From positions 1,551,428 through 1,615,427 of the forward strand of contig NMRA01000031.1 in the NCBI GenBank assembly GCA_002633005.1: a DNA stretch of 64,000 nucleotides, read 5' to 3'. Source of the DNA: Phoronis australis. Taxonomy: Eukaryota; Phoronida; Phoronidae. Made by a program: the position numbers and the translations under genes. This document shows, piece by piece, positions 12,291 through 23,265 of this stretch; the stretch's first letter is position 1; each line of letters begins with the position of its first letter. The notes under the pieces are model-generated. The model saw nothing but the letters and a program-made list of their open reading frames with translations, was not told where the DNA came from and did not search any database.

Positions 12291-12770
12291 CTGATTTTTT
12301 GTTCCACGAGGTTTCCAAAATGCATAGTTTCTACTTTCCCCAAAAAATCGAACAAAACTACACGACAAACTTGACTAAATCAGGTTTCTGAAAAATATTA
12401 ACGCTGTGGTCATTCACCATCTTGGCCCATCAACAGCTCGTTGCTAACGAAAGTCGAAATGTATTCTTCGATGACCATAGGCCACTTCCTGAAAATAAAC
12501 AAGGAAAAGTGGTTGTGCAATATTAAAACATATGTTAGACCACACAATCAGTTAAAAATATCCCCGAGATATAAGTCAGAACAAACACACCGAACTGAAT
12601 GCGATAAATCTACCTTCCTAACGTGTGCCACGTATTATATTTTCTTTGCTAACATATGAAGTGAATGGGGCTATTCGGAGAATGCTTCCCGCGGTCTCGC
12701 TGCTGTACTAGTGGTGATTGAATTGCGCATGCGTCGCTGTCTGCATGTAAATAGCTGGTAAACAGACGGA

Positions 12771-13672
12771 TTGTTATCAATATACGTCGTCGCGCATAAG
12801 CCTTATTATTGCTATTTTCCCTGGTGCAAGTCTTCGACAGGTGGTCATAAATTATCACAAAAACCCAAGGTTACTACATTCGTAGAGAATTGCGGTCAAA
12901 AGGGTCAACCAACTGACAAAAAGTGTGTGGATACCGAAGCCTCATTGGGAGACTACATAACGTTACTTGGTAAGTTTTTAGCAATCAAGTTTCTATCGAC
13001 ATCGTTCGGTGATGTTATCCCCACCAGTTACCCCACAGAGTAACGGGTTTATTGAATGGAACTTAGTGTTTCTTTTCGAAAATTCACCCGGGACTCGAAT
13101 GCCGGGTAGGCTAGCAGCACATATTTATTCACATATTGTCCTCCAGGGTTGAGAATGCGCCCAATATATGAGGTGTATGGTACATGACGCTCAGAAGTCA
13201 AGGGTGACTTTTTCACAGCAATTTCTCTTCAAAGCTATACTATGTCCAATAAAATTCTCTAGATGAGTGAGTTTCCTAATTTTATAACGGACCCCACCCC
13301 CAGGACTACCAGATTAGTTACCGAAATAAAATGAATAAGCTATACAATAAACGTCTTAACATTGCATTGGAATAAAAATTGACAGACACCTAAAATGAAT
13401 TTTACTTGTTGAGGTCAGAAACACATTTTAGGTGTCGTGAAAAATACACATTGTTAAATCACTTTTAGCCTGTTTAACATATTTTAGTTCAGATCTTAAA
13501 TAAGACTTGGGTACAAAGATAATTAGTTTCTACATATAAACATGAAGATGAAGCGTCAAGACTATGTTCTGCCTTACAAAAGTAGTTTTGTCTTGTGTTT
13601 TTTATAATTTGCTAATATTTCTCTGACTATTCTGTTACAGGTGAGAGAAAACGACTGAAACCAGCCACCTGA
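12771..13672 (+). CDS. Candidate two-exon gene in the 12.67-15.64 kb element
   Basis: Exon a is open from 12771 to 12969 and ends TTG|gtaagt. Exon b starts at 13641 after a pyrimidine-rich acceptor (ctgactattctgttacag), and the split Gly codon joins in phase. It adds nine residues ending KPAT before TGA at 13670-13672, and an AATAAA follows 194 bp later. The frame contains CYFPWC, then PKVTTFVENCGQKGQ and KKCVDTEASLGDYITLL. The C-x4-C pair suggests a small zinc-binding segment, as at the N-terminus of several transposon proteins. There is no in-frame ATG, so a 5' exon or a later start is missing and the left border is only the edge of the open frame. No family is named. Confidence 0.4.
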
Positions 13673-13865
13673 CCGTCTATTTTACCTTTGGACAAAGTGA
13701 AAAGTAATCCTTCAGCAATAACCTGAGAGAATTGATCCTAATTCAGAAATTCAGGCCATGATATGCCTGATTATGGACTCCGTTGCATGGAAAAATTACA
13801 ATTGTTTTTAATTATGTCGTTTCTTTGTATTTATGTGGTTGTACAGTTTGCCATTTTGCTTTTTA

Positions 13866-13871
13866 AATAAA
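13866..13871 (+). terminator. Poly(A) signal for the candidate gene ending at 13672
   Basis: A canonical AATAAA about 190 bp after the predicted stop, followed by T-rich sequence. It agrees with the strand of the candidate two-exon gene. AATAAA also occurs by chance in AT-rich DNA, so the support is contextual. Confidence 0.4.
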
Positions 13872-14666
13872 CTGATAATTATTTATTCTCGAATCTTGCA
13901 CATTCTTATCCAGCTAGCTTCAATTGAAAACATACTTTTCTTGCATGTGGAACTTTTGTTGTGGACAAGTTAACAAAAAACTTAAAATTGTTCAAAAGCC
14001 TTCTTAAGAAAGCTCTAAAAATAATTACACACACAGACAAATCAAATGCAAACAAAGGGAATACTTCATTTTGATCGCTGCAAATTTCTAGTTTTCAACC
14101 GGAAAATGACCAATTCGCAAGCGTAATCGCTAAGCATTTCAGCTTTCTAAAGAATATGCACAACTGCGCTGTATGAGACTTTAAAACTGAGGAAATATTG
14201 TGGTTTCAATAATTAGTGACAAACTTGCCTGTTGATGAAAAATTTATTCGATCATCAAATTGTAACATTAACGGTCTTTTTACTGACAATAAGACAATCT
14301 ATGCTGTCACTGAATGTCATTTCCCCATAATGTGTACCAAATTGAAACGTTTTTACCATTAGTATAAAGCCTGTCTTCTGAAAGGAAAAGTTAATGTCAC
14401 TCAGTGAGAAAGGACAGGTGTTTATACCAGATGCTTTTGGTTTTTATTTCACAGGGATCTAGTTTCAATGGCCTATAGAAGCGCTTGTAAAAAATGTCCA
14501 GTTTCGGCACGTGGCTTTCCTTCATGTAATCTCATTCAACCTCATTAACATCCACAATTAGATCCTTGAAGGTAAACACAACAGCCTATCACTTGACTCA
14601 TTTTGTGCCCAAATATGACCCTGAACTAGACCAGAGTTTCACTAGGTCTTCTTTATCTTCAATCCC

Positions 14667-15184
14667 TCATGTTTCTTCCAGGAAAGGAAATAGGCTATTG
14701 TCCACACATGACTTAGCTGTCAGATATAGTTCCTCTTCATACACAAACAATCTACTGGTACGTTGTCTTGCGGTAACTTCGTACTGCGATTCACATTTCA
14801 CCGGGGCCACTGACTTGTACATTGTGTCATGCAGCACTGCTGGTGTGTGGAAATGCTGTCGGAAGCGAAAGGAGTAACAAATCTTGTTCGTTGTCTCCGA
14901 TGTAGAAAGTAGGCTTTGACAACAGATCTGCACTGGATGGGAAGATATTTCTGGTTAGTTGCAGCCAACTGCTTAAAACTAATTTTTATCCATTCAGGGT
15001 CGATGCAGAAGCGAAGCATATCTCCTTTTACACGGTACAAGCCCTCAAACCTAAAACCAAAGGTCAGGTGAAAACAGACATGACAAATTTCCATTTCAAC
15101 GTCTAATAGATTTCCGGAATGCATAGGATAGGGAGTAAACAGATACTCTAATGGATATTTGTCACGAACCCTTTGCCATGGCAT
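14667..15184 (-). pseudogene. Minus-strand coding region in the 12.67-15.64 kb element, frameshifted
   Basis: From an ATG at 15184 the minus strand reads an ordinary protein (MPWQRVRDKYPLEYLF, later KGDMLRFCIDPEWIKI) to about 14935. The better continuation then lies in another frame (CYSFRFRQHFHTPAVLHD, then SRLFVYEEELYL) to a stop at 14667. A single frameshift, or an unrecognised intron, would explain this. It converges on the + gene of the same element. I do not recognise the family; it could be a transposase remnant or a second cargo gene. Confidence 0.4.
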
Positions 15185-15639
15185 TTGGCTTGGATTGCAA
15201 TCTTTAACTTACTAACCAATATCGAGTTAAACATTCAGCATTCATTGATGTAACTGTCACTGATAAACCTGAAAGAAATCATTCCAAACAATAATACTGC
15301 TTTGATGTGCTACGTCAAGTATCGTAACACACATCACAACAAACAAAGATTAACCCGACTGGCGACTGCCGCGAAGTCGACATCGGCGAGTACCTCAGTT
15401 AACAGGCATTAGTAGAATAAACATGGAATAATCCTTTATCATAAACCTTACCTTTGCATAAGGTCGTGCTTACTTCTTCTCGTAGAAGCACCCTTTTCAC
15501 GCAATCTCAGATTCAGTTGGCACGGCTACAAGCCATTTCACCATGTATTTAAAGGGCTCGCGAAATCGAGGCTGTTAATCTATCACCACTAGTACAAGCG
15601 CGCCCTCTAGTTAATGCAAATTTTCCGAATAGCCCCAAT

Positions 15640-16820
15640 AGGCAAGCATTCAAATATGTGGAATATATGTGAGTGACAGCACATCTGACTTATGGAAACG
15701 TATTTCTTCGACAAGACTCATCATGCATTCTAATTCCCAAACGACCAATAGCCACCAACAAATTTTTACGCTATCTAATCACTTGAAGACGGTCTACTTA
15801 ATCGTCAGTTATTCTACGGAACAGCTGACTTGCGTACCCAATTACATACATGTCATCGGACTTCGAGTGTCAACGGCTGTGACTGTTTTGTTTTACCTTT
15901 TATCTGATTGAAGATGAGTTGATGGATGGGTTAGTGATATATGAATACACGTAGACTCCAAAGACTTCAGTCGTGAATATTCCGTTGCGTGCAAAAATCA
16001 GTAGTTGTAAGGCGACAGGCCATTCTTGATTGCATGGTTCCATGCCGGCAGCAGCTGAATGAGATATCATCGGGATCATACGGAAAAGTGTTTTGTAGTA
16101 CAAACATGCAAGCACGAGCTCCGACAAATTTGCGTTTTGCTTCTCAGACTTCACAGCGGTAACTAGTGGGAGTGTCATGACTGCGTGTGTCGTAACTACA
16201 TGTATTCATCCTTATGCCAAATAACACAGTCAATCCATTCATTCCAATCTGTGTAGAATTTGGCACTTAATCTATTGACGTTTGGAAAATAGTTAATACT
16301 AGGGAAATTTGTCAAACCACAGCTGTCCAAAATTGCTTGCATTGTGTTTCTTATGTATGAAGAAAATAACTTTGATTTTAGCTGAACTCTCTCTCTCTGA
16401 CCGTAGACCATGCATTTTTTGTTCTCCAAACCATGACAAACAAAACCGTTTCTAATTTAAGGATGACGACATCCACTCTCACTTGAGGCATGATAAGGTC
16501 GCGCTGTTTCTGATTTACATGAACGTCGTCAGTGTAGCTGTGTGTATCATCGCGACCCTTGTCCCTATGGAAGGTGAGTGTTGCAAATGAAGTCGGGTTT
16601 TTGCAGTGACCCGCCAAATTAAAGTTTGAAAAACGACGCTAGGTGTCGCGTGCAACGAATGACCAACAAATAAATTGATACAAAAACAACCGACGAAGCT
16701 GCCATTCACGAGTTTACTACTTTAAATGTGCGAATACCGTAATATTGTAAGATTCTAAATCATTTTGTCTCGATGTTACCAACATGATGGAACATGGTGA
16801 AATTGTCGGAGTGGGGGGGT
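15640..16820. other. Stretch without a supported gene
   Basis: Overlapping minus-strand open frames at 16196-16709 and a plus frame at 15669-15911 lack recognisable motifs and splice context. No repeat partner was noticed. Confidence 0.4.
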
Positions 16821-16821
16821 T

Positions 16822-16912
16822 ATTTATTTATTTATTTATTTATTATTGTGATATTTAAAATGAGCGTGGCCTCTTCAGTGATAGCACTGCTTTCCAAGAG
16901 GGCCTGACGCTC
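16822..16912 (-). mobile_element. 3' end of a LINE or SINE: nested stem-loop plus (TAAA)n tail
   Basis: On the minus strand a compact fold is followed by an A/T-rich spacer and a tail of repeated TAAA units (the TTTA run at 16822-16845 on +). On + the arms are GAGCGT (16862-16867) with ACGCTC (16907-16912), GGCCTCTT (16868-16875) with AAGAGGGCC (16896-16904), and an inner CAGTG-ATAG-CACTG hairpin. Many LINEs and their SINE partners end in a reverse-transcriptase-recognised hairpin plus a short tandem tail, and this matches. The 5' extent is not visible. Confidence 0.6.
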
Positions 16913-16925
16913 CGGACGACTTTAC

Positions 16926-19067
16926 GATGAGTTATTACCTGCATCTGGGTAATGATACCCTTTGAGATTTAAAGTTTGACGTAGACAGAACGGCTGTCGT
17001 GGCTAATTTAAGTTTGTTGCAGTTTACCTCTAAAGGTATCTAATCTCGACAAAAGGTTTGGACATAACGGCTGATGTACTACACTACGTTCCGCTGCAAA
17101 AAGTTTACCAAATGCCCGCAAATGTCAGTATATGATAAAGGATCCCGAAAACATATAAAGCACATCTTGAAACACGTTTTAAGCAGTGCAGCTCATCCTA
17201 TGGGATGTGATATAACCCATATCAGACAAGTTCATTTTGGCGATCCTCCACACAGACGATAAAATCGTTCGCTGGTGACAAAGTCCTTTGTTTTAAATGA
17301 ACTCTTTTAAAATTCTGCTGGACCCCAGGATAGACTTTAGACCCACTCGCAGCAGACATTTAGTTCACTGAAAAGGGGTGTCGCGAAACCGCAAACCTAA
17401 GATGCCAAGATCTAGAAACAGCAACTCTAAAATTCTTACCTAAACAGTCCTGCGGGCCACCGTCTCTGTCCTCAATTTCAAAGGACTAAGTTCGACGGCT
17501 AGATGATTTCTAAAAGAAGCTTTTCGCACGCTTTTCATCTAGGCATATCCTGAACACCGGAAGTAGGTTTCTTTTATTGTTGCCACCAGTGTTGCAGACA
17601 CTGACCTGACGTCTTATCATCCAGGCCTAAAAAGATGGATATTCCGTTGAGGCATGTTTTCCGGCATGAATTTCGAGTGTTTCTTAAGGTCTTAAAATGT
17701 CATCGAAGACAACGCCAGATTCCACCAGTCTACTCAGTCTGATCCTTTCACTCCATTATGGTCATTCACGTTTTCACCTTGCCTGGTAATCCCATGCCAT
17801 TCCTTTAGTGGATATTGTACCTTGTTACTCAAAATCTTAACTGTTTAACTGATCCAGGGTCGAAAAATTGGGAGAGCGGGGGCAGTTAAAACAAATGAAG
17901 TCTCACGTAGGTAATGCTGCATGTGATGACAATGATAGTTTGATAACAATACAACAGTTATATGCTAATAAAATCAATAACAGCAAGTCATCTCTCAAAA
18001 CTATTTTCCAAATTTTATGAAAATATGTCACAGAACTTTTAAGATACAAACTCCCCCTAGCAACCACAATGTTAGTTGAATTCGTTCATCTGTTGTCATA
18101 TTTGTACATGAAGGAATACAATTGCAAAATTTCAAAAGCATCTTTCTAGGGGTTTAGGACATACAGACGTAGGTGCGAAAATATGTCACTTCGAGGCACC
18201 ACAGTAGTTTGCTCTGTTTGAAAATCCATTCAAGTAATGCTCTTGTCAGTAGGAAGACATCTGCCAATTTTCATAATGATCCTCTGCGTGGTTTGACCGA
18301 TGCAGAAACAGACGACAAACAACGTTCGAAATCTACTCGCGAAAAGCGGACTAAATTGCTTTACTGAAATCAGTTCTCTGCAACTGAAACATAATTTAAC
18401 CTGTTCATCAGGTACATGTATGTTCACATTTTTCTCTTAAAGATTTTGAATTTCTGTTGATGTCAAAGCATCTTTCTTTTAGTTTCAAATTTTGAAAAAA
18501 ACGATGTGTCAATTGCTCGTCATTTCCTTGATTTTTCTCAAACAAGACAAAGCAATTCTCTTTATTTGGCATGGCAATACATAGACGTAGTACATTCCAT
18601 TTATGTAGAAAATTTGACCTTTGGCCTTTGATGTAAACAAAACGGTGGCGACCTGGAAGCAGCAGTCAGTCCTATCAAATGCAATTAATGTAAGTCCTAA
18701 CTGTTTAAAATAGTTATAAAGTTGTGGTTGTATATATTCTAAAATGCAGTTGGAATTTTTTTGGGAAATTGCTTGCTTCACTGGCTTACCTCTTACTGTG
18801 CTGTCGACCTCAGATTCGGATTGCGGTCACACATGAGAATGCGCCGTTAATATCCATCTTGCCGGTCAGCTGTTTGTCGAATGAATGCGCACATTTATCT
18901 TTAGTAGCAAGGAGATTATAATGTATGTTGTTATCGCGCAGTTTTTCGTTCGCGCGTATTTAAAAAAATTGGCACTTTATATTTTTTCTGGAAAATTTTC
19001 TCAATGGGGAAGTGAATAACTTTGTACTAGACGTTGCAGGATGGTACTTTCATCAAATATTGTTTAA
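16926..19067. other. Stretch without a supported gene
   Basis: It contains the 18350-18650 partner of the dispersed repeat at 7690-7990. The short open frames have no supporting features. Confidence 0.45.
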
Positions 19068-19650
19068 AAGATATGTTGACGAGCTTTAGCCTTCCATGCC
19101 TCTTTAAGGGACTTTTTCAGACGGGTTCCTTTTGCATCACAGACAGTGGTCCTGTTTAGTTTATAACGATAAAAGAACTTCTAGAAGAATGTGAATTTTA
19201 AAGATCGTTATTAGGAAAGTATTAGTCGCTAGAAAGAGTCTTTCACAGGATACTCGTACAGGGTGTATGTGTCGATCAGATTGTTAAGGGCTATTTTTGG
19301 TGACCTTGTACAGTGCTCTTGTCTTGGATTAAAGTTCACAACTACGCATACTGACAATTGAAAGCATACTTTTTTGCAATACTTAGGGTGGAAACTTCAC
19401 CACACGAACCATAATAAAAACCCACTGGAAGGAACCAAAATTCAGACTAACACGATTATGCGAACACTAAACAAAACACTGTCCATAGTACATGTATGCA
19501 TTAAGTGGGTAAAACGTGCAATACACAGCTCATCACGAAAATCGCACCCTGCCTCACACGAAACGAATTGCTCAGTTCGATTCTATTCTACTTGTGGGGG
19601 TATTACCGTATGATGATCCCTAGAGAAAGGAAACGGGTCAAACAATCTTA

Positions 19651-19655
19651 CCTGG
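19651..19655 (+). other. Unoccupied insertion site (paralogue of 34993-35400)
   Basis: Block A reads ATCTTACCTGGACTGACG without a break. In block B the same sequence is split at CCTGG by a 398-bp TIR element and the pentamer is present on both sides. This copy therefore preserves the pre-insertion state. Confidence 0.9.
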
Positions 19656-20639
19656 ACTGACGACACAGAAGGAAAAAACTCAAATGCATTACAAATGGTA
19701 CACTGTATTCAAAATATCATGTCTAAATCAGATATGCTGTTTAGCGTGGAGGAATGCTTTTCCTTGGAGTAATTAGCCCTTGGCTCTAATTACTGTCCCT
19801 GTACCAATTTTCCTGCATTTATACCGGCATTCTCAAACAAGATACGATTCATGTTGCCATGATCGATAATAAAATTACGGCAGCAAGGAAACCGACAGCG
19901 TATGATTGGGCTGAACTGAAAAAAGAGCAAGTACAATACGCGAGCAAAGTAAAGCATGATTCTGTTCAAGTATTTCCTTATACATGTATATCTCACATCT
20001 TGAGAAACTGTGTCAGTTTTGGCGTGAATTATATTGTATGTAAGACGACAACATGAGTCATGTTTTTTAAATCATGAATTTTCACCTAATAAGCTTTGGT
20101 CATAATTAACGGCCTGATTATGAAGCATTGGGGAATACTGATTATATGTGCATGTTCAACACAAAACTTCCTACCCACAACACCTTGCTTGCTTTTGTCC
20201 GTGCTTCGTGCTACAAATATGAGCAAATTGTCCAGGTTAATTTTCCTTCAAAACATCCTATTAAAACAATGGGCGCCCAACATTCTTGTGGATGCCGCCT
20301 GAATCATCTCAATCAACATTGCGCTGCGATATTCGAGATCACAATTCAGAGTTCTAACCATGAAGTAAGAAAAACTGAGAATTGATTTTTTTGTCTGTTT
20401 TGCACAACTCGCCAGAAGCTACAGTAGAAATGCACGGCGCAAAAATTGCATGTGTAACTGTACGCGTTGTCGAGAAACTCCTCCATGTGAAATATAGTCT
20501 TGCTGGTGGCCTTTTCAGCAGACATTTTCTCAAGCACGCGCAGCTCAGTAGTCTAGCAAGATCAACGAGGAGTATCGTAAACTCCCCCAGGAATCTTGTA
20601 AGAACACTCAAGGGACACTTTAAGATCGCTTATTAATAT

Positions 20640-20945
20640 TACTAGGTCACCAATTAGTATTGTAAGGTCACCAAGGAGTATTGTAAGGTCACTGAGCTGT
20701 ATTGCCAGATCACTGAAGAGTACAGTGTATTCCCAGGTCACTAAGGATAATTGTAATGTCACACCGGACAATTGCGTTTATCACGCAGGAGTAGTGAGGG
20801 CACTGAGCAGCATTGTAAGGTCACACTGGAATATTGTGAAGGTGACTCGGCAGTTTTGTTATGTCACTGTGGAGTATTAATATGGCACTGATTAACATTG
20901 CAAGGTCACCCAGGAATACTATAAGGTCACTCAGATGTCACGTAA
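20640..20945 (+). repeat. 21-bp array rich in AGGTCA half-sites, copy A
   Basis: Degenerate tandem units of about 21 bp (AAGGTCACCAAGGAGTATTGT). About seven exact AGGTCA hexamers occur in direct orientation, 0.6-0.9 kb before the 7-TM gene. AGGTCA is the half-site of many nuclear receptors, and 21 bp is two helical turns. Because 21 is a multiple of three, it also creates heptad-like open frames on either strand, which are not genes. A regulatory role is inference; it may be plain minisatellite DNA. Confidence 0.7.
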
Positions 20946-20978
20946 ACGAGACAGATGACGTCAGACGTGTAGACCTGG

Positions 20979-21377
20979 GGTTGGAATCTATTTTTTACTC
21001 AAAATCGAACTCGAAAGGATTTTTAAATATTACTTTCTACGATATGTATCTGTTACTCTGGCTCAAATTTGCCATGGTTGATGTAAACGATTGTGTAGTC
21101 TCATTTTGCATTTGCTGATCAATAAAGGTGAGCCTGAAAATGAGTCTGAACACTAAATCCCGACATTTTACTAGAATTCTCGAATTTGCAAACGAGTTAG
21201 TTGCTTGACACTTGGTGTCATCAAGTCCGAATTCACAATACACAATGGTTTACGTAATCCATAACATACTCAAGTACAGAATTATAGGTGATTATGTTGA
21301 GTTCGTACTAAAAGAAAGAGGATAGAACCAAGTAGTATTTTGATATTGATTTCGAGTCAAAAGATTAGATCCTGGGT
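20979..21377. mobile_element. Old TIR element at a CCTGG site, copy A
   Basis: Left end CCTGG then GGTTGGAATCTATTTTTTAC. The right end, read on the minus strand, begins ACCCAGGATCTAATC and runs into ACTCGAAATC. The ends and inner ACTCGA repeats match, in decayed form, the elements at 34998-35395 and 61951-63339. Present in both blocks (B: 37800-38195), so it was inserted before the block duplication. Confidence 0.6.
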
Positions 21378-21514
21378 CCTAAGTTACTTACGTCACACCT
21401 AGGTTCCTCAATTTCTGTAAAAGGTATTTTTATCGAGACCGGTATTCGTAAAAGTACATCAATTTGGTGAATAGTCATAAAATTGGTATCAGTGTGAAAA
21501 TGCACCCGTCTTAC

Positions 21515-21517
21515 AGG
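21515..21517 (+). promoter_or_regulatory. Possible 3' splice site before the 7-TM frame, copy A
   Basis: ACCCGTCTTACAG|GG ends at 21516, about 40 bp before the ATG. The frame upstream is closed by a TGA. The same sequence precedes copy B (AG ending 38316). This would make the ORF the coding exon of a gene with an upstream 5'-UTR exon. Conservation alone is weak evidence because the whole region is duplicated. Confidence 0.35.
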
Positions 21518-21557
21518 GGATCGAGAGACCGTCTCCTTCACACAGAAAGTTCAGTCA

Positions 21558-22328
21558 ATGCTTGAGGAGGTAAAGCCTTTGAACTCGGGACTATTTCTCA
21601 CTACACTGATGTTCAGCTGCGCTGTACTGGTTTCGTTGTACGCATGTGCAAGTACCTGCCGACGTAACGAAGCGGGAGGTTTGCTCTACCGTCATCCTTG
21701 TTACATGCCTCGTGTGTTACACGGCCTTTTACTCCCCGTACCCTTCTTATCTCTTGCCTGGGGAATTCTCTTGGGGAAGGGTGAACACGTATGGGCCATT
21801 GTGACTATTCTTTGCGCCGATATCGCTTGTAGTATAAGTCTGATGGTAGCAATGAGAACCTTTCACCAGAAGAACAACGAATACCCGGATGCAGTTCGCG
21901 ACAGGGAGAAATGGACATACCGAATCATAGTCATTAACGGACTAACGATTAATACAACATGGTTAAGCATCTTAATGCTAGAAACACTGGGGCTGCTCTT
22001 ACGCACCGAGATTGACGAGCAGTACCACAACCTGATATCATACTTATTCTGCGGCCTGCTATGTGTCAAGATGGTAGTCACCAGCGTACTCGAGTTAACT
22101 AAATTCTTCGAGTGGTCTGTCTACGTGTACGGCCACTGCGCACTTTGGACTACATACTGGCTAATCGTTTCTATAGTGTGTTTTGAAGAAGACGTGATAG
22201 CGCCCCTTAAAGCAATTTCTTGTACCTTGATCGCCGTGGCCGTCATTGTATTTGCCATAAAGACAACAAAAACTGTCAAATACGTAATGGACAAAAGAAA
22301 GGTGCGCTCTGTTTCTGTGGCCAGGTGA
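21558..22328 (+). CDS. Seven-transmembrane protein of unknown function, copy A
   Basis: 256 aa, uninterrupted. Hydrophobic segments at about 10-30, 50-73, 77-99, 121-148, 156-181, 188-210 and 214-233 suggest seven membrane helices. A Cys/Arg-rich loop follows helix 1 (CASTCRRNEAGG), and the C-terminus is basic. The NGLTINTTW motif in helix 4, the LE pair after helix 5 and Trp in helix 6 recall a family of uncharacterised 7-TM invertebrate proteins loosely like TspO. That comparison is from memory and uncertain. The start is the ATG at 21558, which aligns with Val5 of copy B (38356-39138). The two proteins align without internal gaps, with about 64 differences. An AATAAA lies at 22819. Ligand or transport role unknown. 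Confidence 0.85.
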   Translation: MLEEVKPLNSGLFLTTLMFSCAVLVSLYACASTCRRNEAGGLLYRHPCYMPRVLHGLLLPVPFLSLAWGILLGKGEHVWAIVTILCADIACSISLMVAMRTFHQKNNEYPDAVRDREKWTYRIIVINGLTINTTWLSILMLETLGLLLRTEIDEQYHNLISYLFCGLLCVKMVVTSVLELTKFFEWSVYVYGHCALWTTYWLIVSIVCFEEDVIAPLKAISCTLIAVAVIVFAIKTTKTVKYVMDKRKVRSVSVAR

Positions 22329-22818
22329 CATTGATACTGAAGGCCCTGTCTGGCCGCAGGACTTCGTTTCTCCTGATTACGCAACTGTTTTCGTTCTCTA
22401 AACGATGTCTGTCCATATGTATCGTTTTCGTTATCTCTATAAAACGTATGTCCTCACGTGTCATTGTGGTATACCAAGAGATGCGTTGTGGTGTGTGGTT
22501 GCATATGGACGAAAACCCTTTACGGAATTAGTCACGTTTTCAAATGAAAACGGAGTAATGAGACATGATCTTTTGACCCCAAACGATCCCAGAGGTAACT
22601 TTTCAACGTTGAATGTTCACTCCGATTGTTGTGAAAATTTAATGTGAACTGCAAAAAATGAAACCATGGGATAATTTTGATAACGAAATTACATCGCAAG
22701 TGTGCAAGAGCAAAAGCTGTTAAAATGATATAACTCTATTACTTTGCGTCATCCCGTGTCATGCAGTTATGGGAGTCGCTCGATTTGATTTAAGTTGCTA
22801 TATGTACGATCACTTTCT

Positions 22819-22824
22819 AATAAA
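22819..22824 (+). terminator. Poly(A) signal after 7-TM gene A
   Basis: TTTCTAATAAATCGCTTCATTC lies about 490 bp past the stop. The equivalent AATAAA is kept in block B at 39628. A second AATAAA occurs about 30 bp further on. Confidence 0.5.
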
Positions 22825-23089
22825 TCGCTTCATTCTCACTATACCTTTCTTTGAAATAAACCATTTTTACATGTAAATGTAGCGATCAATGTAATGTTTT
22901 AGTATTAAAAGTATACCAGTCAAGAAATTAATTAATGACCAGCCATCTCTTGAAAAAATAACCCACCATTACACAGTTTATGTTTTACCTCTCTGAGAGG
23001 GATTATGTGCATATTTTAATTCAAATTCGCTTTGTAAAGTACACTTGTAAAAAGCAAACGTTGTTGCAGCATACAATATAGAACGAAGC

Positions 23090-23240
23090 AGTGTAGTACT
23101 ACAGGAGGGCCCCATTCCGCCTTCTTGCCATTCGCCGCAATGTTTATTGGTCGAAAAACTAGCGCCCCAAGCGGCGAATATGCAAAACTAACTGAGTCCG
23201 AACCATGTAAATACTGATAAATTCTCACTTCAATGACGTT
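23090..23240 (-). repeat. Dispersed repeat with TTCGGACT...CGCCGCTTGGGGCGCTAG, four copies
   Basis: Copies lie here and at 39880-40015 (same orientation, as parts of blocks A and B), and at 43731-43870 and 54161-54310 (inverse orientation, independent sites). All share a run from GTGTTTACAT through TTTTTCGAC to GCGGCKAATGGC. The 54.2-kb copy is the most diverged. There is no coding potential. Confidence 0.75.
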
Positions 23241-23265
23241 TGACGTGCAAGATTACTGTGGGATT

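Larger units (their letters stand above)
9320..12410 (+). mobile_element. Long-TIR element enclosing a decayed PIN/CXC-family gene
   Basis: The segment at about 9335-9600 is repeated in inverse orientation at about 12110-12405. Shared blocks include TTTTTGGGGAAAGT, AAAATGGCGCCGGTAAAATA and GAATGTTAGTTT in matching order, with some substitutions. Outer borders are approximate because identity fades outward and no target duplication was found. The interior is almost filled by the + strand relic at 9600-11770. An inverted-repeat pair around one gene suggests a DNA transposon carrying that gene, but two independent insertions of a smaller repeat could give the same picture. Confidence 0.65.
12667..15636 (+). 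mobile_element. ~3-kb TIR element with AAT target duplication
   Basis: The outer ends are inverted: GGGGCTATTCGGAGAATGC at 12667 and GGGGCTATTCGGAAAAT on the minus strand ending at 15636. Homology continues inward to a shared GTACTAGTGGTGAT. AAT lies directly outside both ends (12664-12666 and 15637-15639), consistent with a 3-bp target duplication. The interior carries a candidate spliced + gene with poly(A) signal and a - strand coding region, so this may be a degenerate autonomous element. The superfamily is not assigned: a 3-bp duplication is known for Harbinger-like elements, but AAT is not their usual TWA. Confidence 0.7.

Noticed and set aside
14566-14877. Plus-strand open frame of 103 codons
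   Set aside because: Opposite-strand shadow of the minus-strand coding region at 14667-15184, with a less protein-like composition.
20562-20771. Minus-strand frame with heptad-like repeats that looks like a coiled or leucine-rich protein
   Set aside because: The periodicity comes from the 21-bp DNA array. Several frames on both strands show the same effect.
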